Source of the DNA: Methylobacterium oryzihabitans
Lineage (GTDB): Bacteria > Pseudomonadota > Alphaproteobacteria > Rhizobiales > Beijerinckiaceae
Assembly (NCBI RefSeq): GCF_004004555.2
Contig: NZ_SACP01000018.1
Location: 54,986 to 118,985, forward strand
Direction: 5' to 3'
Length of the DNA stretch: 64,000 nucleotides
Part shown: positions 51,136 through 59,045 of the stretch, piece by piece
How positions within the stretch are numbered: the stretch's first letter is position 1
Layout of the letters: the number at the start of each line of letters is the position of its first letter
Translations under genes and position numbers: made by a program
The notes under the pieces: generated by a model
The model's input: only the letters and a program-made list of their open reading frames with translations
What the model was told of the DNA's origin: nothing
The model's database searches: none

Positions 51136-51777
51136 ATGTCCTTCCTTCACGACCTGCCGGTCGCCGACCTGATCGCGCATTACGGATACTGGGCGATCTT
51201 CTTCGTCATCACCCTCGAGAGCGCCGGCGTGCCGATGCCGGGCGAGACCGCTCTCATCACCGCGGCGGTCTATGCCGGCAGCACCGGCAGCATCAGCATC
51301 TGGCTCGTGGTCGCCTCGGCGGCGGCGGCGGCGATCCTCGGCGACAATCTCGGCTACTGGGTCGGGCGGCGCTGGGGCATGCCGCTGCTGCTCAAGTACG
51401 GCAAGGCCATCGCCCTCGACCACCGCCGGCTCAAGCTCGGCCAGTACCTCTTCCGCCGGCACGGCGGGAAGATCGTGTTCTTCGGCCGCTTCACCGCGAT
51501 GCTGCGGGCCTACGCCGCGCTGCTGGCCGGGGTGAACCAGTTCGACGCCCGCCGCTTCTTCCTGTTCAACGCCGCCGGCGGGATCGCCTGGGCGTCGCTG
51601 ATGGGCTTCGGCGCCTATTTCTGCGGCCGCTCGATCGAGCACATCGCCGGGCCGGTCGGCCTCGCCATGCTGGCGATCGTGGTGTTCGGCGGCATCGCCC
51701 TGTGGCTGTTCGTGCGACGCCACGAGGCCCGGCTGACCATCGAGGCCGAGCAGGCGCTGCCGGGGCCGATCGGCTGA
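51136..51777 (+). CDS. DedA family membrane protein
   Basis: The 213-residue polytopic protein has the DedA/VTT signature: FFVITLESAGVPMPGETALI, then AAILGDNLGYWVGRRWG, and GRFTAMLRAYAALLAGVNQF. DedA proteins are undecaprenyl-phosphate or phospholipid flippase-like transporters that support membrane homeostasis. The C-terminal helix IVVFGGIALWLFVRRHEA is followed by a short tail. The ATG at 51136 follows GACGAGG. Function within the family is inferred. Confidence 0.9.
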   Translation: MSFLHDLPVADLIAHYGYWAIFFVITLESAGVPMPGETALITAAVYAGSTGSISIWLVVASAAAAAILGDNLGYWVGRRWGMPLLLKYGKAIALDHRRLKLGQYLFRRHGGKIVFFGRFTAMLRAYAALLAGVNQFDARRFFLFNAAGGIAWASLMGFGAYFCGRSIEHIAGPVGLAMLAIVVFGGIALWLFVRRHEARLTIEAEQALPGPIG

Positions 51778-51890
51778 AGCGTGGTCTGCACGCCACACCG
51801 GCGCGGAAAACCATGCGCCGCCGGCGCTCCGCCACACTTCCCGCGGCCGCCGGTGCTTGGATGGCCGCTCCTCGTCACGGGACCCGACCG

Positions 51891-52187
51891 ATGCCGATCC
51901 TCGCCTTCCTGGTGTTCCTGGCCATGGGGCTGACCAACCTCGCGGCGGTGCAGGCCGGCCTTGTGCATCTCACCGGCATGCCGGTGGCGCTCGCCGTCCT
52001 CATCGCGATCCCGGTGTTCTACGTCCCGATCCTCGGCTCGGTCGCCGGCTGCGTCGGGGCGCTGATCGCCTGGCACCTGCCGCTGCCGGCGGCGGTGCTG
52101 CTGTTCACCTGGCCGGCCGTCGCGGCGGCGCTGGCCTGGGGCGTCGGCCGCGCCCGGACGCGGCTCGCGGGCGGGTCGGCGGCCTGA
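51891..52187 (+). CDS. Small multipass membrane protein of unknown function
   Basis: The 98 residues form about three hydrophobic helices (ILAFLVFLAMGLTNLAA, VALAVLIAIPVFYVPILGSVAG, AAVLLFTWPAVAAALAW) with a short basic tail. No family was recognised. An in-frame start at 51861 would add 10 residues; the ATG at 51891 is preferred because it sits directly at the first helix. It is 113 bp downstream of dedA, possibly in the same transcript. Confidence 0.65.
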   Translation: MPILAFLVFLAMGLTNLAAVQAGLVHLTGMPVALAVLIAIPVFYVPILGSVAGCVGALIAWHLPLPAAVLLFTWPAVAAALAWGVGRARTRLAGGSAA

Positions 52188-52210
52188 GCCGCCGGCCGGA
52201 CCCGCCGGCC

Positions 52211-52414
52211 TCACGCCGCTGCCGGTTCGGTCTCGGTCACGTCGGCCCGGTCGGCGCGCTCGCGCCAGTCCTCGACGCCGTGCTGGCGGGCGAAGCGCAG
52301 GGTCGCGGCCCGCAGCGCGCGCTCGGAATCGCGGGCGCGGGTGATCTCCACGGCGCCGATGGTGAACGGCACGCCGAGGATCTGCTTGGCGAACAGCACG
52401 CGGTAATGCGACAT
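52211..52414 (-). CDS. Small conserved-looking cytoplasmic protein
   Basis: A 67-residue reading frame starts with ATG at 52414, 6 bp after a very strong GAGGAGGAG ribosome site. It encodes SHYRVLFAKQILGVPFTIGA, then RARDSERALRAATLRFARQH, then an acidic Ala-rich end. No domain was recognised. The ribosome site makes it a likely gene. Its upstream gap carries an inverted repeat near 52518. Confidence 0.7.
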   Translation of the reverse strand: MSHYRVLFAKQILGVPFTIGAVEITRARDSERALRAATLRFARQHGVEDWRERADRADVTETEPAAA

Positions 52415-52754
52415 CCACACTCCTCCTCGTTGCATAGGGCCCCGCTTGCCGCGGTGACCATTCTGCCGCAGGGTTTCGTTCCTCGCGGCGACGACAGTGA
52501 GAGCGGCGACCATCCCTGATCAAGATGCCGACTTGATCGAGCGGCGCCGTGAACTCCGTCCGTCCCCATCATTTCGGGATCGACGGCATCCGATTCAAGT
52601 CGTGGCCCGGAGCGGCGCCCGTGCGGCCCGATCCGGGCACCGGCGGACCGGCCGCGCCATGTCCGCAGGACAGGGCGGCCCCGCGGGCGCGACGGCTGCT
52701 GCGGTGCAGCGGATCCCTACCTTGTGCGGGATCCGTCCGGAGCCGCCACCCGTC
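52415..52754. promoter_or_regulatory. 340-bp intergenic region with an inverted repeat upstream of the MFS gene
   Basis: GATCAAG (52518-52524), 7-bp spacer and CTTGATC (52532-52538) form a perfect inverted repeat of operator type. It lies 104 bp before the small gene on the minus strand and 217 bp before the MFS gene. No gene was seen here. Confidence 0.4.
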
Positions 52755-53945
52755 ATGACCGCCTCGCCCGCCCCGCCCGTCACGGCCGGCCGCGTCCCCG
52801 CGCTCACCGCCGCGACCCGCATCAGCCTGAGCCTGATCGCCGGCGGCGCCGTCGCCAACATCTACTACAACCAGCCCCTGCTCGGGCTGCTGGAGCAGGA
52901 TCTCGGCCACGCCGCCGCCGTGCTGGTGCCGACCGCGACGCTCGCCGGCTACGGGCTCGGCATCCTCGGGCTGGTTCCGATCGGCGACAAGTATCCCCGC
53001 CGGGGGCTGATCGTCGGCCAGCTCGTCGCCCTGGCCCTGGTCCTGGTCGTCGCCGCCCTGGCGCCGGACGTCACGGTGCTGGTCGGCGCGAGCTTCGTGA
53101 TCGGGGTGCTGTCGACGGCGGCGCAGCAGGCGGTGCCGTTCGCGGCCGAGCTGGCGCCGGATGCCAGCCGCGGCCGGATGGTCGGGCAGGTGATGACCGG
53201 GCTCCTGCTTGGCATCCTGCTCGCCCGCACGGCGAGCGGGTTCGTCGGCGCCGGCTTCGGCTGGCGGGCGGTGTTCTGGGCCGCGGCCGGGCTGTCGCTG
53301 CTGCTGGCGCTGATGGCCGCCCTGACCCTGCCGCACACGCCCTCGGCCCGCCATCTCGGCTACGGCGCGCTGATGCGCTCCGTCCTGGAGCTGGTGCGGA
53401 CCCACCCGGCGCTGCTGCGCGCGGCGCTGTCGCAGGCGCTGCTCTTCGCCGCGTTCAACGCCTTCTGGACCAGCCTCGCGCTGCTGGTGCAGGGGCCGCC
53501 CTTCGGGCTCGACCCGGCCGGGGCCGGCCTGTTCGGCCTCGTCGGCGCCGCCGGCGCCCTGGTCGCCCCCCTCGCCGGCCGCTTCGCCGACAGCCGCAGC
53601 CCGCGCCCGGTGGTGGTCGGCGGGGCGCTGCTCACGATCGCGGCCTTCGCGGTGTTCGGCCTGTTCGGCGGCACCTCGCTCGTCGCGCTGGTGGTCGGCG
53701 TGCTGCTGATCGACATCGGCATCAACGCGGCGCTGATCGCCAACCAGACCCGGGTCTACGCCCTCGCGGCCGGCGCGCGGGGCCGCATCAACACGGTGTT
53801 CTTCACCCTCATCTTCGTCGGCGGCGCGGTCGGGGCGTCGGTCGGCACCCGCACCTTCGCGGCGGCCGGCTGGCCGGCGCTCTGCCTCGTCGGCGGCCTG
53901 TTCGCGACCGCGGCGCTCGTCGTGACGCTGCTGGAGCGGCGCTGA
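52755..53945 (+). CDS. MFS transporter, drug-efflux (YnfM/Bcr-like) type
   Basis: The 396-residue transporter has 12 predicted helices. The start is ITLSLIAGGAVANIYYNQPLL-like (in sequence LIAGGAVANIYYNQPLLGLL), with GDKYPRRGLIVGQLVALAL as the loop 2-3 A-motif and RFADSRSPRPVVVGGALL as its second copy. Members export drugs, sugars or arabinose-like compounds; the substrate is unknown. The ATG at 52755 was chosen because the upstream extension is not hydrophobic. It is convergent with thrB, 7 bp apart. Confidence 0.85.
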   Translation: MTASPAPPVTAGRVPALTAATRISLSLIAGGAVANIYYNQPLLGLLEQDLGHAAAVLVPTATLAGYGLGILGLVPIGDKYPRRGLIVGQLVALALVLVVAALAPDVTVLVGASFVIGVLSTAAQQAVPFAAELAPDASRGRMVGQVMTGLLLGILLARTASGFVGAGFGWRAVFWAAAGLSLLLALMAALTLPHTPSARHLGYGALMRSVLELVRTHPALLRAALSQALLFAAFNAFWTSLALLVQGPPFGLDPAGAGLFGLVGAAGALVAPLAGRFADSRSPRPVVVGGALLTIAAFAVFGLFGGTSLVALVVGVLLIDIGINAALIANQTRVYALAAGARGRINTVFFTLIFVGGAVGASVGTRTFAAAGWPALCLVGGLFATAALVVTLLERR

Positions 53946-53952
53946 CCGGCGC

Positions 53953-54924
53953 TCAGCCCGCCGACGCCCAGCCGTACTCGGCGGCGTCGGCGACGCGGCG
54001 GTGGAAGGCGAGCTTGCGGTCGTATTCGAGCGGGTCCTTCGGCTTCACCAGGGCGCCGGGGGGCACGTTGAGCCAGTCGACCAGCCGCGTCAGCATGAAG
54101 CGCAGGGCGGCGCCCCGGCACAGCAGCGGCAGTGCGGCGACCTCGGCCGGCTCCAGCGGCCGCACCCCCTGGTAGGCGGCGATCATCGCCTGCCCCTTGG
54201 TGCGGTTGAACGACCCGTCGCCCTCGAAGCACCACGCGTTGAGGCAGATCGCGAGGTCGTACGCGAAGGCGTCGTTGCAGGCGAAGTAGAAGTCGATCAG
54301 GCCCGAGACCGCGTCGCCGATGAAGAACACGTTGTCGGTGAACAGGTCGGCGTGGATGACCCCGCCCGGCAGGTCCTGGGGCCAGCCGGCTTCGAGGACC
54401 GCGAGGTCGGCGCGGGTGCGGGCGGCGAGGCCCGGCGCCACGGTGTCGGCCTGCGCCTCGGCCTGGGCGAAGAGCGGCCGCCACGCCGCGACCGAGAGGG
54501 CGTTCGGCCGGCGGATCCCGAAACCGGCCCCGGCGGCGTGCAGCCCGGCCAGCGCCGCGCCGAGCGCCCGGCAATGGCGCGTCGCCGGCCGGCGCACCGA
54601 GACGCCGTCGAGGAAGGTCACGATCACCGCCGGGCGGCCGCACAGGCGGCCCAGCGCCTCCCCGGCCCGGTTGCGGATCGGCTGCGGGCAGGCAAGGCCG
54701 TTCGCCGCGAGATGCTCCATCAGCCCGAGGAAGAACGGCAGGTCGCCCTCGGCGACCCGCTTCTCGTACAGCGTCAGGATGTAGGAGCCGGCGGTGGTGT
54801 GCAGGAAGAAGTTGGTGTTCTCGACCCCCTCGGCGATGCCCTTGTAGGACAGCAGGTCGCCGATGTCGTAGGCGGCCAGGAAGGCGGCGAGCGCCTCGTC
54901 GGGAACTTCGGTGTAGACCGCCAC
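53953..54924 (-). CDS. thrB: Homoserine kinase, ThrB type (APH-like fold)
   Basis: ThrB phosphorylates homoserine in threonine synthesis. The 323-residue protein belongs to the choline/aminoglycoside-kinase-like ThrB class typical of alphaproteobacteria. The start is VYTEVPDEALAAFLAAYDIG, then EGVENTNFFLHTTAGSYILTL, the catalytic loop VIHADLFTDNVFF, and the metal site GLIDFYFACNDAFAYDLA. It lies downstream of ispH on the same strand, but a strong terminator separates them. Confidence 0.93.
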   Translation of the reverse strand: MAVYTEVPDEALAAFLAAYDIGDLLSYKGIAEGVENTNFFLHTTAGSYILTLYEKRVAEGDLPFFLGLMEHLAANGLACPQPIRNRAGEALGRLCGRPAVIVTFLDGVSVRRPATRHCRALGAALAGLHAAGAGFGIRRPNALSVAAWRPLFAQAEAQADTVAPGLAARTRADLAVLEAGWPQDLPGGVIHADLFTDNVFFIGDAVSGLIDFYFACNDAFAYDLAICLNAWCFEGDGSFNRTKGQAMIAAYQGVRPLEPAEVAALPLLCRGAALRFMLTRLVDWLNVPPGALVKPKDPLEYDRKLAFHRRVADAAEYGWASAG

Positions 54925-54962
54925 GGCCGGGATTTCCGTCTAAGGCTGGGGTGAGAGGACGC

Positions 54963-54996
54963 GAAAAAGGCGTCGCCCCGGAATGGGGCGACGCCT
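54963..54996 (-). terminator. Rho-independent terminator of ispH
   Basis: The stem AGGCGTCGCCCC (54968-54979)/GGGGCGACGCCT (54985-54996) is perfect over 12 bp. On the minus strand it runs into TTTTT (complement of AAAAA at 54963-54967). It lies 28 bp past the ispH stop. Confidence 0.85.
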
Positions 54997-55024
54997 CGGA
55001 CGGCCGGGCCGTGACGCGGGCGGA

Positions 55025-56038
55025 CTACTCCGCCGCTTCGCTGCGCAGCTCGCGCGGCAGCGGGAAGACCATGTCCTCGGTCGTGGTCGAGACGGTGTCG
55101 ACCGTGACCTCGAACCGGGCCGCGAAGGCGTCGATGATCTCCTCGACCAGCACCTCGGGCGCCGAGGCGCCGGCGGTGAGGCCGAGGCGGCGGATGCCCT
55201 CGAAGGCGGCCCAGTCGATCTCCTCGGCGCGGTTGAGCAGGCGGGTGATCGGGCAGCCGACCCGCTCGGCGACCTCGCGCAGGCGCTGCGAGTTCGAGGA
55301 GTTGGAGGAACCGACGACGATCAGCGCGTCGACGAGCGGCGCGATCTGCTTCACCGCCTCCTGGCGGTTGGTGGTGGCGTAGCAGATGTCGTCCTTGTGG
55401 GGACCGACGATCGCCGGGAACTTCGCCTTCAGCGCCTCGACGATGTGGCGGGTGTCGTCGACCGACAGGGTGGTCTGGGTCACCCAGGCGAGGTTCTGGC
55501 TGTTGTCGACGGTCAGCGCCTCGATCTGGTCGATGTCCTCGACCAGGGTGATCGAGCCCGGGGGCAGTTGCCCCATGGTCCCGACCACCTCCGGGTGGCC
55601 GGAATGGCCGACCAGCAGGACGTGGCGGCCGCGCTTGTGGTGGATCTCGGCCTCGCGGTGGACCTTGGTCACCAGCGGGCAGGTCGCGTCGATGGTGATG
55701 AGGCGGCGCGCCTCGGCGGTCTGCGGCACCGTCTTGGCGACGCCGTGGGCCGAGAAGATCACCGGGGCCTTGCCGTCCGGGACCTCGTCGAGTTCGGCGA
55801 CGAAGACCGCGCCTTTGCGCTTCAGGCCCTCGACCACGTACTTGTTGTGGACGATTTCGTGCCGGACGTAGACCGGCGGCCCGTAGATCGCGAGGGCGCG
55901 CTCCACCACGTCGATCGCCCGCACGACGCCGGCACAGAAGCCGCGCGGCGCGCAGAGCAGGATCTCAAGCGGGGGCTTGCTCTCCCGCGGGGGCTTGGCG
56001 GAAACGCCGGCGGTATTCTGGTTGGCGGGATCGCTCAT
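55025..56038 (-). CDS. ispH: 4-hydroxy-3-methylbut-2-enyl diphosphate reductase
   Basis: IspH is the last enzyme of the non-mevalonate isoprenoid pathway and carries a [4Fe-4S] cluster. The three cluster cysteines are visible in CAPRGFCAGVVRAI, DATCPLVTKVHREA and DDICYATTNRQ. Other typical segments are VVVGSSNSSNSQRLRE and GASAPEVLVEEII. The length of 337 is normal with a ~25-residue N-terminal extension; the ATG at 56038 is the first Met in this extension that avoids an unrelated upstream stretch. The gene is followed by an intrinsic terminator, so it is transcriptionally isolated from thrB. Confidence 0.96.
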   Translation of the reverse strand: MSDPANQNTAGVSAKPPRESKPPLEILLCAPRGFCAGVVRAIDVVERALAIYGPPVYVRHEIVHNKYVVEGLKRKGAVFVAELDEVPDGKAPVIFSAHGVAKTVPQTAEARRLITIDATCPLVTKVHREAEIHHKRGRHVLLVGHSGHPEVVGTMGQLPPGSITLVEDIDQIEALTVDNSQNLAWVTQTTLSVDDTRHIVEALKAKFPAIVGPHKDDICYATTNRQEAVKQIAPLVDALIVVGSSNSSNSQRLREVAERVGCPITRLLNRAEEIDWAAFEGIRRLGLTAGASAPEVLVEEIIDAFAARFEVTVDTVSTTTEDMVFPLPRELRSEAAE

Positions 56039-56167
56039 GGTACCCGGGATGTGGCGAGGCCGGGCGGCCCCTGTCAACCTCTTGTGCCACCGAATTCCGG
56101 CGATCAACAGGCGCGGACCGGCCTCATCGGTGCGGAACCCGGCCGGTGTGACGCCGGGGCCAGGATC

Positions 56168-56887
56168 TCAGTTCGCCTGCGCCCTCGGCCTGGGCGCCGC
56201 CTTGGCGCCGGCGACCGGCTGGGCCGGCTGCGGGCAGCCCGCCTGCTTGCCCTCGGGCTTCTTCTCGTCCTTGCCGCCCGGCACGAACATCGCCGAGACG
56301 CGCCCGCCCGCCACCGGGTCCATGTTCGCCCGGCCGGTGGTGATGTCGTAGACGAGGCGGCTGCCGCGGGTGACGTTCTGGCACTGGCTCAGCACGACGT
56401 TGCCGGTCAGCACGACGCGGTTGGCGACCCGGTCGAACACCGCGTTGTCGCCGGTCGCGACCTGATCCTTCGACACCACCGTCACCGGCCCGGCGCACAC
56501 GACCTGCCTGATCGCGCTGCCGTCGGTCGGGTCGCCGGGCTTCGTCTCCGCGGGCTTCGTCTCCGCAGGCTTGGGATCGGCCGCCTTGTCGCCGCCCTTG
56601 CCGTCCTGCTTGCGCTGGTAGTGCACGGTCATGCTGGAGCAGCGAATCGTGCTGTCGCCCTGCACCGCCACGACGTTGCCGGCGAACACCGCCCGGTTCT
56701 CGCGGTCGAACACGTCGAGGCGGTCGGCGTCGATCTTGATCGGCTCCTTGCCGGTGCCCTTGCCGAAGGCGCCGAAGCCGGAATTGCGCTCCTTGGCGGC
56801 CGGCGGCGCGGTCTCGCCGTTGGCGGCGAGCGCCGGCACGGTGAGCAGCAGGATCGCGGCGAGCGCGGGGCGGAGGAGAGGTCTCAC
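56168..56887 (-). CDS. lptA: LptA, periplasmic LPS-transport bridge
   Basis: LptA carries lipopolysaccharide across the periplasm. The 239-residue protein has a signal peptide (LLRPALAAILLLTVPALAANG), then OstA-type beta-strands: IKIDADRLDVFDRENRAVFAG, GDSTIRCSSMTVHYQRK, GDNAVFDRVANRVVLTGNVV. An Asp/Lys/Pro-rich insert, with the repeat PAETKPAETKPGDP, interrupts the fold, and the tail is Ala/Pro-rich. The start is GTG, overlapping the lptC stop by 4 nt. The usual next gene, lptB, is absent; ispH lies downstream instead. Confidence 0.88.
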   Translation of the reverse strand: MRPLLRPALAAILLLTVPALAANGETAPPAAKERNSGFGAFGKGTGKEPIKIDADRLDVFDRENRAVFAGNVVAVQGDSTIRCSSMTVHYQRKQDGKGGDKAADPKPAETKPAETKPGDPTDGSAIRQVVCAGPVTVVSKDQVATGDNAVFDRVANRVVLTGNVVLSQCQNVTRGSRLVYDITTGRANMDPVAGGRVSAMFVPGGKDEKKPEGKQAGCPQPAQPVAGAKAAPRPRAQAN

Positions 56888-57636
56888 GGACGGTCGTCCC
56901 GGATCTCGGCCGACGAGGTGCGCAGGGTCACGGGCGCCTCGGGCTCGGGCTGGCTGGTGAACACCGCCTTGACGTTGCCGACGAACGAGATCGTCTTGCC
57001 GTTCTCGGCGACCGCGATGGTGTCGGAGCGGATCGAGCCGGTCGGCATGGTCACGGTGACCGGCTCGGCGGAAGTCATGCTGCCGGACTTGAAGTCGACA
57101 TGGGCCGAGGTCAGCCGCGCCTCCTGGCCCTTGTCGGTCCACAGGCGGATGCTGCGGTTCAGCTCCAGCGCCTCCTTCTGGGTGTCGAACACCCCGGCGG
57201 CGGCCTCGATATGGGCCAGCCCCCCGCTGGCGTCGGTGATGAGGCGGCCGCGCATGCTCTCGAGTTCGATGATGAACGGCTTGCGCACGTCCTGGAGCGC
57301 GGCGCGGGCGGTCACCTCGTAGGGGCGGTTGTCCTTGGAGCGGTAGCCGGACAGGCGCGGGCTCTCCATCGTCACCTTCGAGCCCGACACCCCGATCGAG
57401 CCGAGGCTGACCGAGACGCCGAGATCGGCGAACGGGTTGAGCCACGCCGCGGCCGCGATGGCGAGCGCCGAGAGGCCGGCGGCCAGCGGGATCGCCCGGC
57501 GCAGCCAGCGCACCTGGACGCTGTGCCGGCGCGCACGGCGATGCGCCCGCGACCGGCGCGCGTCACCGGCCGGTCCCGTGGGAGAGGGTTCCGCGGGGAT
57601 CGAGGTCTCGACCGCTTCCAGCACTGGCGTGACCAC
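56884..57636 (-). CDS. lptC: LptC, LPS-transport inner-membrane protein
   Basis: LptC anchors the LPS export complex. The 250-residue protein has a basic N-terminus, a single membrane helix (residues ~48-65, IPLAAGLSALAIAAAAWL), and the LptC domain with VTMESPRLSGYRSKDNRPYEV, GVFDTQKEALELN and SMTSAEPVTVTMPTGSIRSD. The length is typical of alphaproteobacterial LptC. The start is read as the GTG at 57636, so it is less certain than most. The stop overlaps lptA by 4 nt. Confidence 0.88.
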   Translation of the reverse strand: MVTPVLEAVETSIPAEPSPTGPAGDARRSRAHRRARRHSVQVRWLRRAIPLAAGLSALAIAAAAWLNPFADLGVSVSLGSIGVSGSKVTMESPRLSGYRSKDNRPYEVTARAALQDVRKPFIIELESMRGRLITDASGGLAHIEAAAGVFDTQKEALELNRSIRLWTDKGQEARLTSAHVDFKSGSMTSAEPVTVTMPTGSIRSDTIAVAENGKTISFVGNVKAVFTSQPEPEAPVTLRTSSAEIRDDRP

Positions 57637-58034
57637 CTGACATGCGCTTCCGGGCTCGAACGCGCCGCCGCCCCCGCCGCGCGCCCGTCCCCGCCCTGCG
57701 CCCCCCCGATGTCGAAGTTATGGCCGCCGCGGTGCCGGATCGGCAATCGGCGCCCGGGTCACACTCGGAAGGAATCCGACCGGCAGGGCTCCCGGTCGCG
57801 CTCTTCGCGCCGCGGAAGCCGGCCTCCCCCGCTGCCGTCCCGTCCGTTTCCCGGGCGTGTGGACGCGGACGGGAAAGGAACCCCGGGCCCGTCACGTCGA
57901 GCCGCGACGCCGTCCCGGAATCGCTCTATCGCACCGCGAGGCGATCGGCCGTGAACCGCGCGAAGCCGCGTCGTCGGATGGAGCCGATCGTCCCCCCCAC
58001 ACGCCCGGCACCGCCCGGGCCTCGGAGATCCGTC
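57637..58034. other. 398-bp divergent intergenic region between lptC and the EamA gene
   Basis: It is GC-rich. An in-frame ATG at 57978 would extend the EamA protein by 19 residues but lacks the ribosome site seen before 58035. No repeat, small gene or clear operator was recognised. Confidence 0.45.
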
Positions 58035-59045
58035 ATGATCCTCGGCATCGCCGCCGGCCTCGTCACCTGCGCGCTGTGGGGGCTGACCTTCGTGGCGCCG
58101 CGGGCGGTGGCGCCGTTCACGACCTGGGACCTGACGGTGGCGCGCTACCTCGTCTTCGGGGTGGTGTCGGCCGGGCTGATGCTGCATCCGCGCCTGCGGC
58201 CCCGGGGGCTCGGCCCGCGCCGCCTCGTCACCGGGCTGCTGCTCGGCTGGATCGGCTACGTCGCCTACTTCGTCGCCGCCGCCTTCGCGGTGCGGTCGGC
58301 GGGGGCCGCGATCCCGCCGGTCGTCATCGGGACGATGCCGGTGGTGCTGCCGGTGATCGCCAACCTGCGCGAACGCGCCCTGCCCTGGCGCCGGCTGGCG
58401 CTGCCGCTCGCCGCCATCGCGGCCGGCGTCGCCCTGGTCGATGCCGCGGCGCTCGCCCAGGCGCCGCCGGAGAACCGGGAGGCGGTGTGGCTCGGCACCG
58501 CCTTCGCCGGGCTCGCCCTGGTGATCTGGATCGCGTACGGCCTCGTGAATGCGGCGGTGATGCGGGCGCCCGACGCGCCGGACGGGCTGCGCTGGACCGG
58601 GATCCAGGGCCTCGGCGCCGCGCTCGGCTGCCTGCCGCTGCTGCCGCTGGTCTCGCTCGGCGACGGCGCGCCGGTGTCGGAGCGCGAGTGGCAGGTCTTC
58701 GCCGCCTGGGCGCTGCTGATGGGGGTGGTCGGGTCGTGGTTCGCGACCTGGAGCTGGATGGTCGCCGCCCGCCGGCTGCCCCTGGCGCTGGCGGCCCAGC
58801 TCATCGTCGCCGAGACGGTGTTCGGCCTCGTCTACGGCTTCCTGTTCGAGGCGCGCTGGCCGAGCGCCGCCGAGGCCGCCGGCTGCGCGCTCCAGCTCGG
58901 CGGCGTCGCCGCCGCGACGCTGCTGTTCGGCCGCGCCGCCCGGGCGGCGGTCGCCGTCACCGCGACGCCGCGGCCGGAACCGCCGGCGCCCGCGCAATCC
59001 GCCGCCGGCTGCGGCGCCGGCCGAGATACAGGAGCAGCCCGGTGA
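58035..59045 (+). CDS. EamA family (DMT) transporter
   Basis: This is a 10-helix drug/metabolite-type transporter of 336 residues. The first helix is ILGIAAGLVTCALWGLTFVA, with VVIGTMPVVLPVIANL in the first EamA repeat and LVIWIAYGLVNAAVM plus LALAAQLIVAETVFGLVYGF in the second. Members move small metabolites or amino acids outward; the substrate is unknown. The ATG at 58035 follows GGAG. The last 89 bp overlap the 3' end of the convergent PepSY gene, so the tails of the two proteins share sequence. Confidence 0.87.
   Translation: MILGIAAGLVTCALWGLTFVAPRAVAPFTTWDLTVARYLVFGVVSAGLMLHPRLRPRGLGPRRLVTGLLLGWIGYVAYFVAAAFAVRSAGAAIPPVVIGTMPVVLPVIANLRERALPWRRLALPLAAIAAGVALVDAAALAQAPPENREAVWLGTAFAGLALVIWIAYGLVNAAVMRAPDAPDGLRWTGIQGLGAALGCLPLLPLVSLGDGAPVSEREWQVFAAWALLMGVVGSWFATWSWMVAARRLPLALAAQLIVAETVFGLVYGFLFEARWPSAAEAAGCALQLGGVAAATLLFGRAARAAVAVTATPRPEPPAPAQSAAGCGAGRDTGAAR

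Noticed and set aside
46354..51837. Extension of the MdtB-like frame far upstream to 51837.
   Set aside because: The extra ~790 codons overlap the adaptor gene in another frame and resemble no protein. The GTG at 49473 overlaps the adaptor stop as in other operon junctions.
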